Source of the DNA: Macrothele yani
Taxonomy: Eukaryota > Arthropoda > Arachnida > Araneae > Macrothelidae
Length of the DNA: 64,000 nt
NCBI GenBank assembly: GCA_039090855.1
Contig: CM077006.1
Coordinates: forward strand, 49,361,336-49,425,335
Direction: 5' to 3'
Shown: piece after piece, positions 20,995-31,104 of the stretch
Position numbering within the stretch: position 1 is the stretch's first letter
Layout of the letters: every line of letters starts with the position of its first letter
Program-made: the position numbers and the translations under genes
The notes under the pieces: model-generated
The model's database searches: none
Told to the model about the DNA's origin: nothing
Seen by the model: the letters and a program-made list of their open reading frames with translations, nothing else

Positions 20995-22135
20995 CCATTC
21001 CTAAAGGGGTTGAGAATTGGCAGTGGTGCGATTCGGGCTCGAATACATTTTCCCACTTCAAAGTTCGGGTAGTTTTGCAACTCGTGCTTCCAGGGCAGTC
21101 ACTTCTAAAACGGTTTAGGATATGCCAGTGGTGGGATTCAGGTTCGAATACATTGTTTCACTTCAAAGTTCAGGTAGTTTTGCAACCCATGATTCCAGGT
21201 AACCACTTCTAAAGCGCTGAGAGTTGCCAGTGGTGGGATTCAGGCTCGAATACATTGTTTCACTTCAAAGTTCGGGTAGTTTTGCAACTCGTGATTCTAG
21301 GACAGCCACTAGTAAAATGTTGAGAGTTGCCAGTGGTGAGATTTAGGCTCGAATACATTGTTTCACTTCAAAGTTCGGGTAGTTTTTCAACTCGTGATTC
21401 CAGGACAGCCACTTCTAAAGCCTTGAGAGTTGCCAGTGGTGGGATTCAGGCTCGAATACACTGTTTCACTTCAAAGTTCGGGTAGTTTTGCAACTCGTGA
21501 TTCCAGGGCAGCCACTTGTAAAATGTTGAGAGTTGCCAGTGGTGGGATTTAGGCTCGAATACACTGTTTCACTTCAAAGTTCGGGTAGTTTTGCAACCCA
21601 TGATTCCATGGGGCAGCCACTTCTAAAGCGTTCAGAGTTGCCAGTGGTAGGATTCGGACTTGAATACATTGTTCCACTTCAAAGTTCGGGTAGTTTTGGA
21701 ACCCTTGATTCCAGGGCAGCCAATTCTAAATCGTTGAGACTTGCCAGAGGTGGGCTTTGGGCTCGAATACATAGTTCAGGTAGTTTTACAATCCATTTCC
21801 ACTTCAAAGTTCGTGTTGTTTCGCAATTTATAATTCCAGGGCTGCTACTTTTAAAGCGTTGAGAGAAAAGAGTGGTGGGCTTTGGGCTCGAATGCATTGT
21901 TTAACTTCAAAGTTCGTGTAGTTTAGCGATTCATGTTTCCAGGGCAGCTATTTCTTAATCGTTGAGAGTTGCCAGTGGTAGGCTTCGCGGGCTTGAATAT
22001 ATTGCTCCACGTTAAAGTTCGGGTAGTTTTGCAACCCATGATTCCAGGGCACCTACGTGTAAAGCGTTGAGAGTTGTCAGTGGTGTGCTTCGTGCTTGAA
22101 TACAGTTTTTCCCTTCAAAGTTCGGATGTTCCTCT
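20995..22135. repeat. 103-bp minisatellite array
   Basis: About 11 units with period close to 103 bp. Each contains GAGAGTTGCCAGTGGTGGG, GGCTCGAATACATTGTTTCA, TTCAAAGTTCGGGTAGTTTT and CATGATTCCAGGGCAGCCAC. Units 8-9 carry a deletion and rearrangement near 21770-21860. It starts just after a family-B SINE. Frames across it are shadows of the repeat. Confidence 0.9.
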
Positions 22136-22469
22136 TAAAAACGGAAAATTTTCGTATTAATCAGAGAAAGTGTTTCAAGAGTATTTCTGTCAATTCACAA
22201 ATGAAAAATCCGTAAAATACGGAACGTGGCACGTGAGTTTCAGGAAGTTTTGTAGTCTTTTAATTATTTTGATGATTGTGCGTGTGTTTTATGTCTAACT
22301 AAAAAAACCTCTTGCAACTACACCGAGAGGAGAGAAATCGCGGGATACCTGATTACTGGGAAACGTGACGCTGTCACCACACACGCTAGTGGATGAACAC
22401 ACCACTTGGAAGGTATATAGGTAGGTGGATATTATTGCAGCCATGTAGATGGTAATTCGAGGTCAGTAT
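22136..22469. other. No recognised feature
   Basis: AT-rich spacer between the minisatellite and a Tc1-like fragment. Confidence 0.4.
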
Positions 22470-22860
22470 GATGAATAAATGTCGTGAATTAATAGAGTTT
22501 GAAAAGGGATGAATGTGGGCCCGACGCATGGCCACTATAGCGGGGACGGTACAGGAATTGCAGTATTCCCCTTCGACAGTATCAAGGGGATATATTGAAT
22601 ACCCATTTGAGGAATAACATCGCATTCTGAATCACCGTGGGCGAAATAAGGTGATGGATGAAAGTGGTCGTCGATTTTTGTCTCGCACTGTTGCAACAAA
22701 TCGGGGGGGGGGGGGGGGGTGCTGTTGCACAAATCACCGCCGATTTCAACGAGAGAGGTTCCAGAAACTTCTTCACAAAGACCATCAGTCGATCATTTGC
22801 CGCAATAGATTATGCAGGCCGCTGAACCAACTAAGTCTCATTGCCAACACTACATTTTAG
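22470..22860 (+). pseudogene. Tc1-like transposase, N-terminal fragment
   Basis: Plus-strand pieces read ELIEFEKG, then SPSTVSRGYIEY, DESGRRFLSRTVATNR, and after a run of 14 G residues AVAQITADFNERGS and KTISRSFAAIDYAGR. This is the order of the helix-turn-helix half of a Tc1-type transposase. Stops and frame changes are present, and the G run near 22701-22714 lies exactly at a frame break. The catalytic half is absent. Confidence 0.65.
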
Positions 22861-22874
22861 TTTTTCTTTCTAAC

Positions 22875-22990
22875 CAGTCCATTGACTATGAATAACTTTG
22901 AAATATTTATTCGCGTCAGAAAGGTTACAAATGACGTGCTCATTACAACCAAAAAATCGGTGTCATCTTCCTTGATTTTTAGACCGGTGC
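22875..22990. repeat. Repeat shared with 56105-56215
   Basis: Both places carry TTGACT(A/T)TGAATA, CGCGTCAGAA-like, GTGCTCATTAC and TCGGTGTCATC blocks in the same order and orientation. At 56 kb it adjoins a Tc1-like remnant, so it may be that element's terminal region. Confidence 0.55.
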
Positions 22991-23378
22991 AACCGGACCC
23001 CAAGCCGTAAGGTAAGCCTCTGGATCCGCTCATACATCCGGGGAGGGGGGGGGGAGAAGCCCTATAATGAAAAAGAAAGTTTCCTTTCTTTTGATGCTAC
23101 AAATATTTCTTCAATTATATATATTTTTCATATTTGTTCAAGTATGACAGTTTATTTTGCTAAAAAATGTACAGACGCATGCCATTCTTCAAAAGATAAT
23201 AAGTGGACTAATACCTCATACTCAGGGAATCGCGATTCAGAATCAGGAGTGTGTTGAATAGATAAAAAATTGAAGCCTGCCGAAAACAACACCGACAACC
23301 TTAACTCCCCCTTCCCCCCAACTTCGTTTAGCTGAAGAAAGTTTGTTCTTGAAACGTTTGAAAAAGTAATTACTATAT
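22991..23378. other. No recognised gene; G-rich tract
   Basis: Contains a G run near 23040-23053 and C-rich words near 23310. No coding frame is supported. Confidence 0.4.
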
Positions 23379-23630
23379 CAGGGACGTATATAGAATTTGT
23401 TTTCGCTGCGGGGGGGGGGGGGGATCTTTGAAATCCACCAGAACAGAATTGAAGTTAATGAAAAATAGAAGAAAAATTAACGCATTTTTTTTTCTAATGT
23501 AAGTTGATGCATTTTTATTAAATTAAGGCATTGTTACACTTTGCATTTTGATTAAAAACTTAAAAAATTAAACACTTTCGGGGCGGGCAAGTCCCCCCCC
23601 CCCCGGACCTCCCCTCCAAATACGCTCCTG
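23379..23630. mobile_element. Short hAT-like MITE with 8-bp duplication
   Basis: The ends read CAGGGACGTATATAG and CAAATACGCTCCTG, an imperfect inverted pair. The flanks are TACTATAT (23371-23378) and TACTGTAT (23631-23638), an 8-bp duplication with one change, which fits hAT. Facing G and C homopolymer runs sit near each end. No coding frame. Confidence 0.65.
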
Positions 23631-23668
23631 TACTGTATATATACAGTAATTACTTCTAAACATGTAGA

Positions 23669-23722
23669 TATATAATTTCAACTATTATATACTCTAGAGT
23701 ATATAATAGTTGAAATTATATA
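23669..23722. repeat. Perfect 54-bp palindrome
   Basis: Bases 23669-23695 and 23696-23722 are exact reverse complements, centred on ACTCT/AGAGT. The right arm ends exactly at the TA of the following pogo-like element, whose first bases repeat CTCTAGAG. Confidence 0.85.
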
Positions 23723-24464
23723 CTCTAGAGCGTCAGAAATCCGAACGCCAAAAATCCGAACAAGTTCCCCTCCTTTTTTTTTTTTTGTCCCTTTATTACT
23801 TGATGATGATGGAATCGCCTAATTTTGGGGGTACAACAGTTTGTGGGCGACTTCTGATACTTGAAGACAAAAAAGGCGAAAACTTCCCCAGTCACTTGTT
23901 CCCAGCGGGACTAAGATTTTACGACCCATTACTACGGCAGTGCCACCTCTTGTATCTCTCATCCCCATTGTTCACTGTAAGACGGGAGGAAAGGTATTCA
24001 GCATAAATCACAGGTTCTACTCATGTCGAAGCATTCACTGCATTGGAGACTGCCATGGCTTGGTTTGAACAACAAACTGAGTGCTGTTCAACTCAACTTC
24101 TGTTACCGAAAAGAATGAGAGAATTAGCGGGGGGTAAAAAAAGCGAAGTTTGAAAATGGTGCAACAAAATTATTGATTACTTTTTTTAAAAAAAACTACA
24201 TAAACTTTTTTCTCAGCACTTATTTTTTAATCCAATGAAAATATGCTCTTCAAATGGGTTATGATTGGTAAGTTTTGGAAATTTGTACTATATGTTTAAA
24301 AATTTCACAGCAGGAGTAAAAATGGCAAACTTGTTTCGTATTGCATCATGAAAAAAAAATCTTTGTCTTATGTAATTTTTTTTTTTGTATAAGTTGCTTG
24401 TTTTTGGTATATGCATTGTTTGGATACATGTATTTGGATAATATAATGTAGAAATGTTATAGTA

Positions 24465-25388
24465 TTAGGTGTACAAATAAATTTACATCGTTTGCGAATA
24501 GATGGTGTAACCAGCACAGATTTCATGTAATTGCGAAGGACAACACGTGTATGAGAAAGTCCTTGCAACAAGCTTTGATAATTAGTGGAGGACAATTCGT
24601 TGCATTGTGAACATCATTGTTTTTCAGTGCATTGAAAATGTCGAATTTCGTGCCAAAAAAAAAAAAAAAAAAAAAAAACAGCATGCGCGGGAAGTGTTGC
24701 TGCATTACTTCTTTTTAAAGAAAAACGCTGCCGAAAGTCACCGTTTCGTTGTGGAAGCTTATGGTGAACATGCTCTAGCTGAAAATACGTGTAGACAGTG
24801 GTTCCGACAATTTAAAGGGAATGATTTCGACGTGGAAGACAAAGAACGTGAAGGTGCACAAAAAAATTTGAAGATGCTGCTTTGGAAGCATTACTGGATG
24901 ACAACCACACCAGAGCATCAACGCTGAAAGTTATCAACAACAACTAATCAATTTGAGCTGTGCATTGAGAGCGAAACGTCCGGAATATGCGAAAAGACAT
25001 GAGAAGTTTTTTCCAGCATGACAACGCCAGACCTCATGTCGCTAAACGGGTCAAGGAAACTGTAGAAGCGCTTGGCTGGGACGTGTTACCCCACCCGCCG
25101 TATTCACCAGACATCGCGCCATCAGATTACCTTCTGTTTCGATCCCTGCATAGCGCCCTTTCTGGAGAGCGGTTCCGTTCTTATGAGGAGATCCAAAATT
25201 GGCTTGATAACTGGATTGTTTCCAAACAACCGGACTTCTTCTATCGCGGAATCCACTTATTGCCTGAAAAGAGGGGGAAGGTTGTATGTTGCCAAGGTAA
25301 ATATTTTGAATAAAATAATCATTATCTGTCTATAACAAACTATTACCTTTTACGCCCGAAAACGATGAAAACTTATTTGTACAACCAA
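24465..25388 (+). mobile_element. Mariner element, internally deleted
   Basis: 924 bp with TA at both ends. The terminal inverted repeats are TTAGGTGTACAAATAAATTT against TTGGTTGTACAAATAAGTTT. It is nested in the pogo-like element. Confidence 0.85.
24638..25313 (+). pseudogene. Mariner transposase, poly-A expansion and deletion
   Basis: Begins MSNFVP at ATG 24638. A run of about 23 A residues follows at 24655-24677, where mariners of this kind have a Lys-containing segment, and it changes the frame. The helix-turn-helix region then reads REVLLHYFFLKKNAAES and NTCRQWFRQFKGNDFDV. About half the protein, including the first catalytic Asp region, is deleted near 24945. The C-terminal part is well kept: QHDNARPH (second Asp) and PPYSPDIAPSDY (third Asp of the DD34D type), ending KYFE and TAA at 25313. 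Confidence 0.85.
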
Positions 25389-25657
25389 TACTTGTATTTT
25401 TTCACATATTCGATAATCCGAACACATCGAAAATCGGAATTAGTAGTGGTCCCAATTTGTTCGGATTTTCGACGCTCTACTGTATATTCAGTCAACTCCG
25501 CTTATAGTGAACTTCTGCGGACTCGCATATTTCGTTCACTATGTCCGAGGTTCACTAAAACCGAAGTGTCTTCCCTTAACCTGAATTGAGTGGAATGGTG
25601 AGCAAGAAAATAAAATATGTACATATGTATCTACAAAATTATGTTTTATGTACTATA

Positions 25658-25820
25658 ACGAAGTAAATTTCTCCGTCATTTTTGTCCACGCCGGGAATCG
25701 AACCCAGGTCCCCTCATTCCGGAATAAATCGCTCTACCAATTGAGCTACGCGGACGTTCGTTCTGACTGCTATCTGCCTTTATGTCGTGTGCGTCCTGCT
25801 GGGCAGGCACGTCACAGTAC
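25658..25820 (-). repeat. tRNA-derived SINE (family A1), copy 3
   Basis: The tRNA-like head at 25684-25755 has a full acceptor stem (GTCCGCG with CGTGGAC) and a B box GGTTCGATTCCC, and is better preserved than the copies near 3.6-4.0 kb. The anticodon loop is again one base short. Confidence 0.75.
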
Positions 25821-25872
25821 GTAGTGTATATTCATTAAATTAAGTAAACAAAATTAAGTTAACATTACCTTA

Positions 25873-26560
25873 ATTAACATGAAAATAGTCTGCTATGTGC
25901 CGCTGCTTGCTGCAAACAGTTTTAATAAATGTTTTCTCTATGTCCTTTTCTAGAGTCTGTGTTTTTGCTACACTCGGTTCTACATTTTCCACACATTCTA
26001 GGAACTTTAGCACAGTCCTGACACACTCCAACGCCTCTTTCACTGTTGGAACACGTTCTTCCTTATCGTCCTCGTCATCTTCAGCCTCGTTTTCTTCCGT
26101 GCTGGAACCGCCTTTCACAGTCTCGACAATAGCTTCATCCAATGGGATTTCATTCGTTATAAATTCACAGTCAGCATTGATAAAATCTTCAGCTTCAGTG
26201 GAATTTGCACCGATATGCTGAAGCAGGTCCTTGAGAGGCAAATCATCCTCCTCTTCGAATGCCACACGTCCAGTAGCCAAACCAGACCTCCGGAAACAGT
26301 TCTTTATAGTGATAGTTGACACACTCCTCCGCGCTGTTTCCAAAACGTACAGAATTCAGAACATTTATTGATGTCCTTTGCTTTGATTCCAAGGCTCGGA
26401 TTAAATGAAGCGTTACTTCCCTTCCGTAATAGGTTTTAAAGCTCCGAATCACACCTTGGCTCATCGGTTGGAGGACTGACGTGCTGTTGGCAGGCAGGAA
26501 CATCAGCTTGATGTTGCTGAGGTTTTTAATCGTACCTTTGTCCTTCAATGCACGTAAGGA
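25873..26560 (-). pseudogene. Tigger/pogo DDE transposase, C-terminal part
   Basis: Minus-strand frames 26548-26243 and 26343-25870 together carry NIKLMFLPANSTSVLQPM, SQGVIRSFKTYY, REVTLHLIRALESK, then STITIKNCFRRSGLATG and an acidic region. LPANSTSVLQPMDQGVI is a signature of the DDE_1 (pogo/Tigger, CENP-B-like) superfamily; here the Asp of MDQG is Ser. A frame change lies near 26330 and the N-terminal DNA-binding and catalytic halves are missing. Confidence 0.8.
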
Positions 26561-26816
26561 GTAGTAGGCCTACAATATTGTTCTTAACACATTCTTTCAA
26601 GTTTTTACAAGATTTTTTTTAAAATAAGTTACAATTTAATGTTACAAGTATATTCTTTTCTTTGAAGTTTTAGGTTCACTATAACCGAAGTTGAGGGTTC
26701 ACTATAAACGAAACATTTAATGTACATTTCCGATGTTGCGGGTCGGGACCAATGATTTAGGTTCACTATAGCCGAACGTTCACTATAACAGAGTTCACTA
26801 TATCCAGAGTTGACTG

Positions 26817-28932
26817 TATATAGCAAATTGGAAATGTGCCCCCCCCCCCCTTAAGGTTCCATTTGCCCCGCAACGGTCAAAAAGTCCTGAAAGAAACACT
26901 GGATCCGCCGCTCGTAAGAGCGCGAACTTTTATTCAAAAGTCGTGCTAAGAATAAATCCCCACCGATCGGGATGATTCACTATAAACGAAAAAGTTGAGG
27001 GTTCACTATAAAGGAAAAATTTAATGTACATTTCCGATGTTGCGGGTCGGGACCAATGATTTAGGTTCACTATAGCCGAACGTTCACTATAACAGAGTTC
27101 ACTATATCCAGAGTTGACTGTATATAGCAAATTGGAAATGTGCCCCCCCCCTTAAGGTTCCATTTGCCCCGCAACGGTCAAAAAGTCCTGAAAGAAACAC
27201 TGGATCCGCCGCTCGTAAGAGCGCGAACTTTTATTCAAAAGTCGTGCTAAGAATAAATCCCCACCGATCGGGATGATTCACTATAAACGAAAAAGTTGAG
27301 GGTTCACTATAAAGGAAAAATTTAATGTACATTTCCGATGTTGCGGGTCGGGACCAATGATTTAGGTTCACTATAGCCGAACGTTCACTATAACAGAGTT
27401 CACTATATCCAGAGTTGACTGTATATAGCAAATTGGAAATGTGCCCCCCCCCCCCCTTAAGGTTCCATTTGCCCCGCAACGGTCAAAAAGTCCTGAAAGA
27501 AACACTGGATCCGCCGCTCGTAAGAGCGCGAACTTTTATTCAAAAGTCGTGCTAAGAATAAATCCCCACCGATCGGGATGATTCACTATAAACGAAAAAG
27601 TTGAGAGTTCACTATAAAGGAAAAATTTAATGTACATTTCCGATGTTGCGGGTCGGGACCAATGATTTAGGTTCACTATAGCCGAACGTTCACTATAACA
27701 GAGTTCACTATATCCAGAGTTGACTGTATATAGCAAATTGGAAATGTGCCCCCCCCCTTAAGGTTCCATTTGCCCCGCAACGGTCAAAAAGTCCTGAAAG
27801 AAACACTGGATCCGCCGCTCGGAAGAGCGCGAACTTTTATTCAAAAAAAAGTCGTGCTAAGAATAAATCCCCACCGATCGGGATGATTCACTATAAACGA
27901 AAAAGTTGAGAGTTCACTATAAAGGAAAAATTTAATGTACATTTCCGATGTTGCGGGTCGGGACCAATGATTTAGGTTCACTATAGCCGAACGTTCACTA
28001 TAACAGAGTTCACTATATCCAGAGTTGACTGTATATAGCAAATTGGAAATGTGCCCCCCCCCCCCCTTAAGGTTCCATTTGCCCCGCAACGGTCAAAAAG
28101 TCCTGAAAGAAACACTGGATCCGCCGCTCGTAAGAGCGCGAACTTTATTCAAAAAAAGTCGTGCTAAGAATAAATCCCCACCGATCGGGATGATTCACTA
28201 TAAACGAAAAAGTTGAGAGTTCACTATAAAGGAAAAATTTAATGTACATTTCCGATGTTGCGGGTCGGGACCAATGATTTAGGTTCACTATAGCCGAACG
28301 TTCACTATAACAGAGTTCACTATATCCAGAGTTGACTGTATATAGCAAATTGGAAATGTGCCCCCCCCCCTTAAGGTTCCATTTGCCCCGCAACGGTCAA
28401 AAAGTCCTGAAAGAAACACTGGATCCGCCGCTCGTAAGAGCGCGAACTTTTATTCAAAAGTCGTGCTAAGAATAAATCCCCACCGATCGGGATGATTCAC
28501 TATAAACGAAAAAGTTGAGAGTTCACTATAAAGGAAAAATTTAATGTACATTTCCGATGTTGCGGGTCGGGACCAATGATTTAGGTTCACTATAGCCGAA
28601 CGTTCACTATAACAGAGTTCACTATATCCAGAGTTGACTGTATATAGCAAATTGGAAATGTGCCCCCCCCCCCCCCCCTTAAGGTTCCATTTGCCACGCA
28701 ACGGTCAAAAAGTCCTGAAAGAAACACTGGATCCGCCGCTCGTAAGAGCGCGAACTTTTATTCAAAAGTCGTGCTAAGAATAAATCCCCACCGATCGGGA
28801 TGATTCACTATAAACGAAAAAGTTGAGGGTTCACTATAAAGGAAAAATTTAATGTACATTTCCGATGTTGCGGGTCGGGACCAATGATTTAGGTTCACTA
28901 TAGCCAAACGTTCATTATAACAAAGTTGATTG
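26817..28932. repeat. ~304-bp satellite, seven units
   Basis: Seven nearly identical units start at about 26817, 27121, 27422, 27727, 28032, 28339 and 28641. Each has GCAAATTGGAAATGTG, a C run of 9-16, GGATCCGCCGCTCGTAAGAG, GAATAAATCCCCACCGATCG, then the TTCACTATA-rich Tigger end and GAGTTGACTGTA. The unit is therefore flanking DNA plus the terminal ~200 bp of the Tigger-like element. An open frame in each unit is a repeat shadow. Confidence 0.95.
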
Positions 28933-29115
28933 TATATAGCAAATGGAAAATTTGTTCCTCTTCCCCCTTAAGGTTCCATTTGCCACCCCCACCCCAACTG
29001 TCAAAAAGTCCTGAAAGAAAAACTGGATCCGCCGCTCGTAAGAGCACGAACTTTTATTGAGAAGTCGTGCTAAGAATAAATAAATCTCCACCGATCGGGA
29101 TGATTTTTTTACAAT
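28933..29115. repeat. Diverged last unit of the 304-bp satellite
   Basis: Matches the non-Tigger half of the unit (CTGGATCCGCCGCTCGTAAG, CACCGATCGGGATGATT) with more differences. It lacks the long C run and the TTCACTATA part, so it may be the original flanking copy. Confidence 0.8.
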
Positions 29116-30830
29116 ACAGGAGAGGTTGACTTTTTGCAAAATTCGTTGAAGGTACATAATTTCTAAACTTTTTCTTAAAAAGAAATTTATGTTTATATAC
29201 TTCTGATCGTATTGCAATCCGCAGAAAACAGAGAAATAAAATAGGAACAACGTTGCCATCAATCATAGCTTCCATTCTTTATGCCACCGGATCTCACTTT
29301 CTCTCCGCTTCATTCAAGGAAACAATGCCAAGGGTATTACATATGGATGGGCAAATGAAAAACTCATATAGCTGCCCAAAGTGTAACGCAAATGCTAAAA
29401 GAGTTCTGCTGCGGTCAGCGGTTTTTAACAGCTTGTGTGTATGCGTGTTTTTTTTTTTTTTTTTTTTTTGTTCTTTTCATGTCGATCGTATTTCACTAGT
29501 ATCTTTTCCCTAAATAATTCTGCTTTATGACTCATCACAAATGTCATTCAACACAGTACAATAAGTATCGTATAATTCAACCAACAAGCGAATCGAAAAA
29601 CCATATTTGTAGGCAGACTGGCTACACAAGTCTTACGGAATTTCTTATTCCGCAGCAGTTTTTAGCGTCATGCATTTTTCCTGCCGTCTCGTCCGATGAA
29701 AATCCTTCTCTTTCAACAAATTCTTCCTCTCGGTTTCCTCGCAGCCACGCAGACGTCATAAGAGGTAAGATAAATGGATTTCTAGTGCTCACCCCCAAGC
29801 AAAGGTCCTCCCTAGAGACTCCCATCCTGATGAAACACGTTCTCCAAGAACTCACTAATTCCATTGGTCCCGGCTATGAGCACCCACGGCGGCGAACTTC
29901 CCCGTGTGACACCCAGTAGGAAAAGAAGATAAAAACATGAAGAAAAAAGCAGAACGCAGTCTTTTTCGCAAAGAAATACTCCAGTCCGGAGAACTCCTTC
30001 TTGCTTATCTCCTCGCAAGGTACAATGACGTCAGATCTATTTAAGGATTATTCTTCGTGTCCACAAAGAATTTCTTTTTTATTTCTTATTTTTTTTCTCG
30101 TGGCAGTTAATGTCGGAATCCGATTGACCGAAGTGGCTTTAATAGATAACAGCCGTGGAAGTGGCAAAGTTTCCCCACTTTGTATTGGCAACATCCTGTG
30201 GAGGTTCTGCCTAGGGTTTCGTTCACCTTTGTTCAGAAAGAATGTTGAGGAAAGAAAGCAATGAAAGAACATTACCTGTTTTTAATAGCAGCGATTTGTA
30301 GTCGAATCGAATGGTACGTCTTCCTTTTTATACTAGAACGAACGATAAAAGCTAAGCCAAAACATAGCAGTATGTTCAATATACAGGGTGCGCTACAAAA
30401 TGTAAAACCAGATGTCGCAGTCTTATGAACAGTAACACAAAAGTGGTATATTTTAAATAGAACTAGTGATCCGAATTTCTTGGCGTAGAATATAAATCAA
30501 AGTTTTCAAGCTTTCGCACATCAACCAGATGGCTTTTTCAAGGAAAGTAGACAGCTAACTGCAAACTGGATAATGGAACACTTCAACATTTTGAACGTGG
30601 TGACTTGACTAGACAATAAATGAATAGGCGCAAATGTGATCAGACATTCGAAGAAACGAGGTCACGTTGGTTGGGCGGGCGGTACTGTGGTAGAAAACAC
30701 AGCATTATTTGAAGAATTGATTCCAAATGCGTGGCAACTCGAGAAAGACGCTATCATTGCAATACTCGCTGCTGGCCAAGATTTTCAAGGTTTCGCGAAT
30801 GGCAGTAGATTTAGGTGTGGAGTATGAAAG
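29116..30830. other. No recognised gene
   Basis: Apparently unique. It contains a T run at 29449-29468. Frames such as 29527-29919 (130 codons, plus) and 30001-30264 have no recognised domain. A TACAGGGTGCGCTACAAAAT at 30389 resembles an element end, but I found no partner. Confidence 0.4.
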
Positions 30831-30831
30831 C

Positions 30832-31066
30832 TAATTTCTTGATATCATTCCACATAGGATCAGCGGACTTGAACTTGACCTCTCTTGATAGAGCAGTGGA
30901 TATTTCACCGTCTTTTGTATCCTTTTTATGTTCGTTGATTCTAATTCCAAACGAACACCACTGGTCATTCCGATATAGTATCGTCTTGAGCCGTTCGGAT
31001 ATTGTAGTGGGATTGCATGAACACCTGCCTCATTGAGAAGAGAGGGCTTGTCAATATTTCTCTTAA
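30832..31066 (-). pseudogene. Possible GIY-YIG nuclease scrap
   Basis: The minus-strand frame reads NEAGVHAIPLQYPNGSRRYY followed by IGMTS, then a region with no clear continuation. GV-x-x-IP and YYIGMT at this spacing fit the first strands of a Penelope-type GIY-YIG domain. The rest is decayed, so the call is tentative. Confidence 0.45.
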
Positions 31067-31104
31067 GCATGATCATTGCATGCGTTTGTGTGTGCGTATA
31101 TATA

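Larger units (their letters stand above)
23723..25482. mobile_element. Pogo-like inverted-repeat element enclosing a mariner
   Basis: The left end reads CTCTAGAGCGTCAGAAATCC and the right end, on the other strand, CAGTAGAGCGTCGAAAATCC. TA lies outside both (23721-23722 and 25483-25484). This terminal style is typical of pogo/Tigger elements. Apart from the nested mariner I see no transposase inside, so this copy is non-autonomous. Confidence 0.65.
25489..26816 (-). mobile_element. Tigger/pogo-like element
   Basis: The ends read CAGTCAACTCCGCTTATAGT and, inverted, CAGTCAACTCTGGATATAGT. Several TTCACTATA words follow the right end inside the element. A transposase remnant is on the minus strand, and a tRNA SINE is inserted near the left end. 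The right end seeds the satellite that follows. Confidence 0.75.

Noticed and set aside
20995..22135. CRISPR array
   Set aside because: Units of ~103 bp are similar over their whole length; there are no unique spacers and no cas genes, and the DNA is eukaryotic in character.
25684..25755. Functional tRNA gene
   Set aside because: Best acceptor stem of the group, but it shares the short anticodon loop and the SINE tail, and lies inside a Tigger element.
26629..28701. Seven near-identical ~66-83 codon frames resembling a tandem gene family
   Set aside because: They are the same frame repeated by the 304-bp satellite, vary with the C-run length, and lie over a transposon terminal repeat.
29527..29919. 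130-codon frame as a host gene
   Set aside because: No recognisable domain, no paralogue here, and overlapping frames on the other strand are as long as expected by chance.
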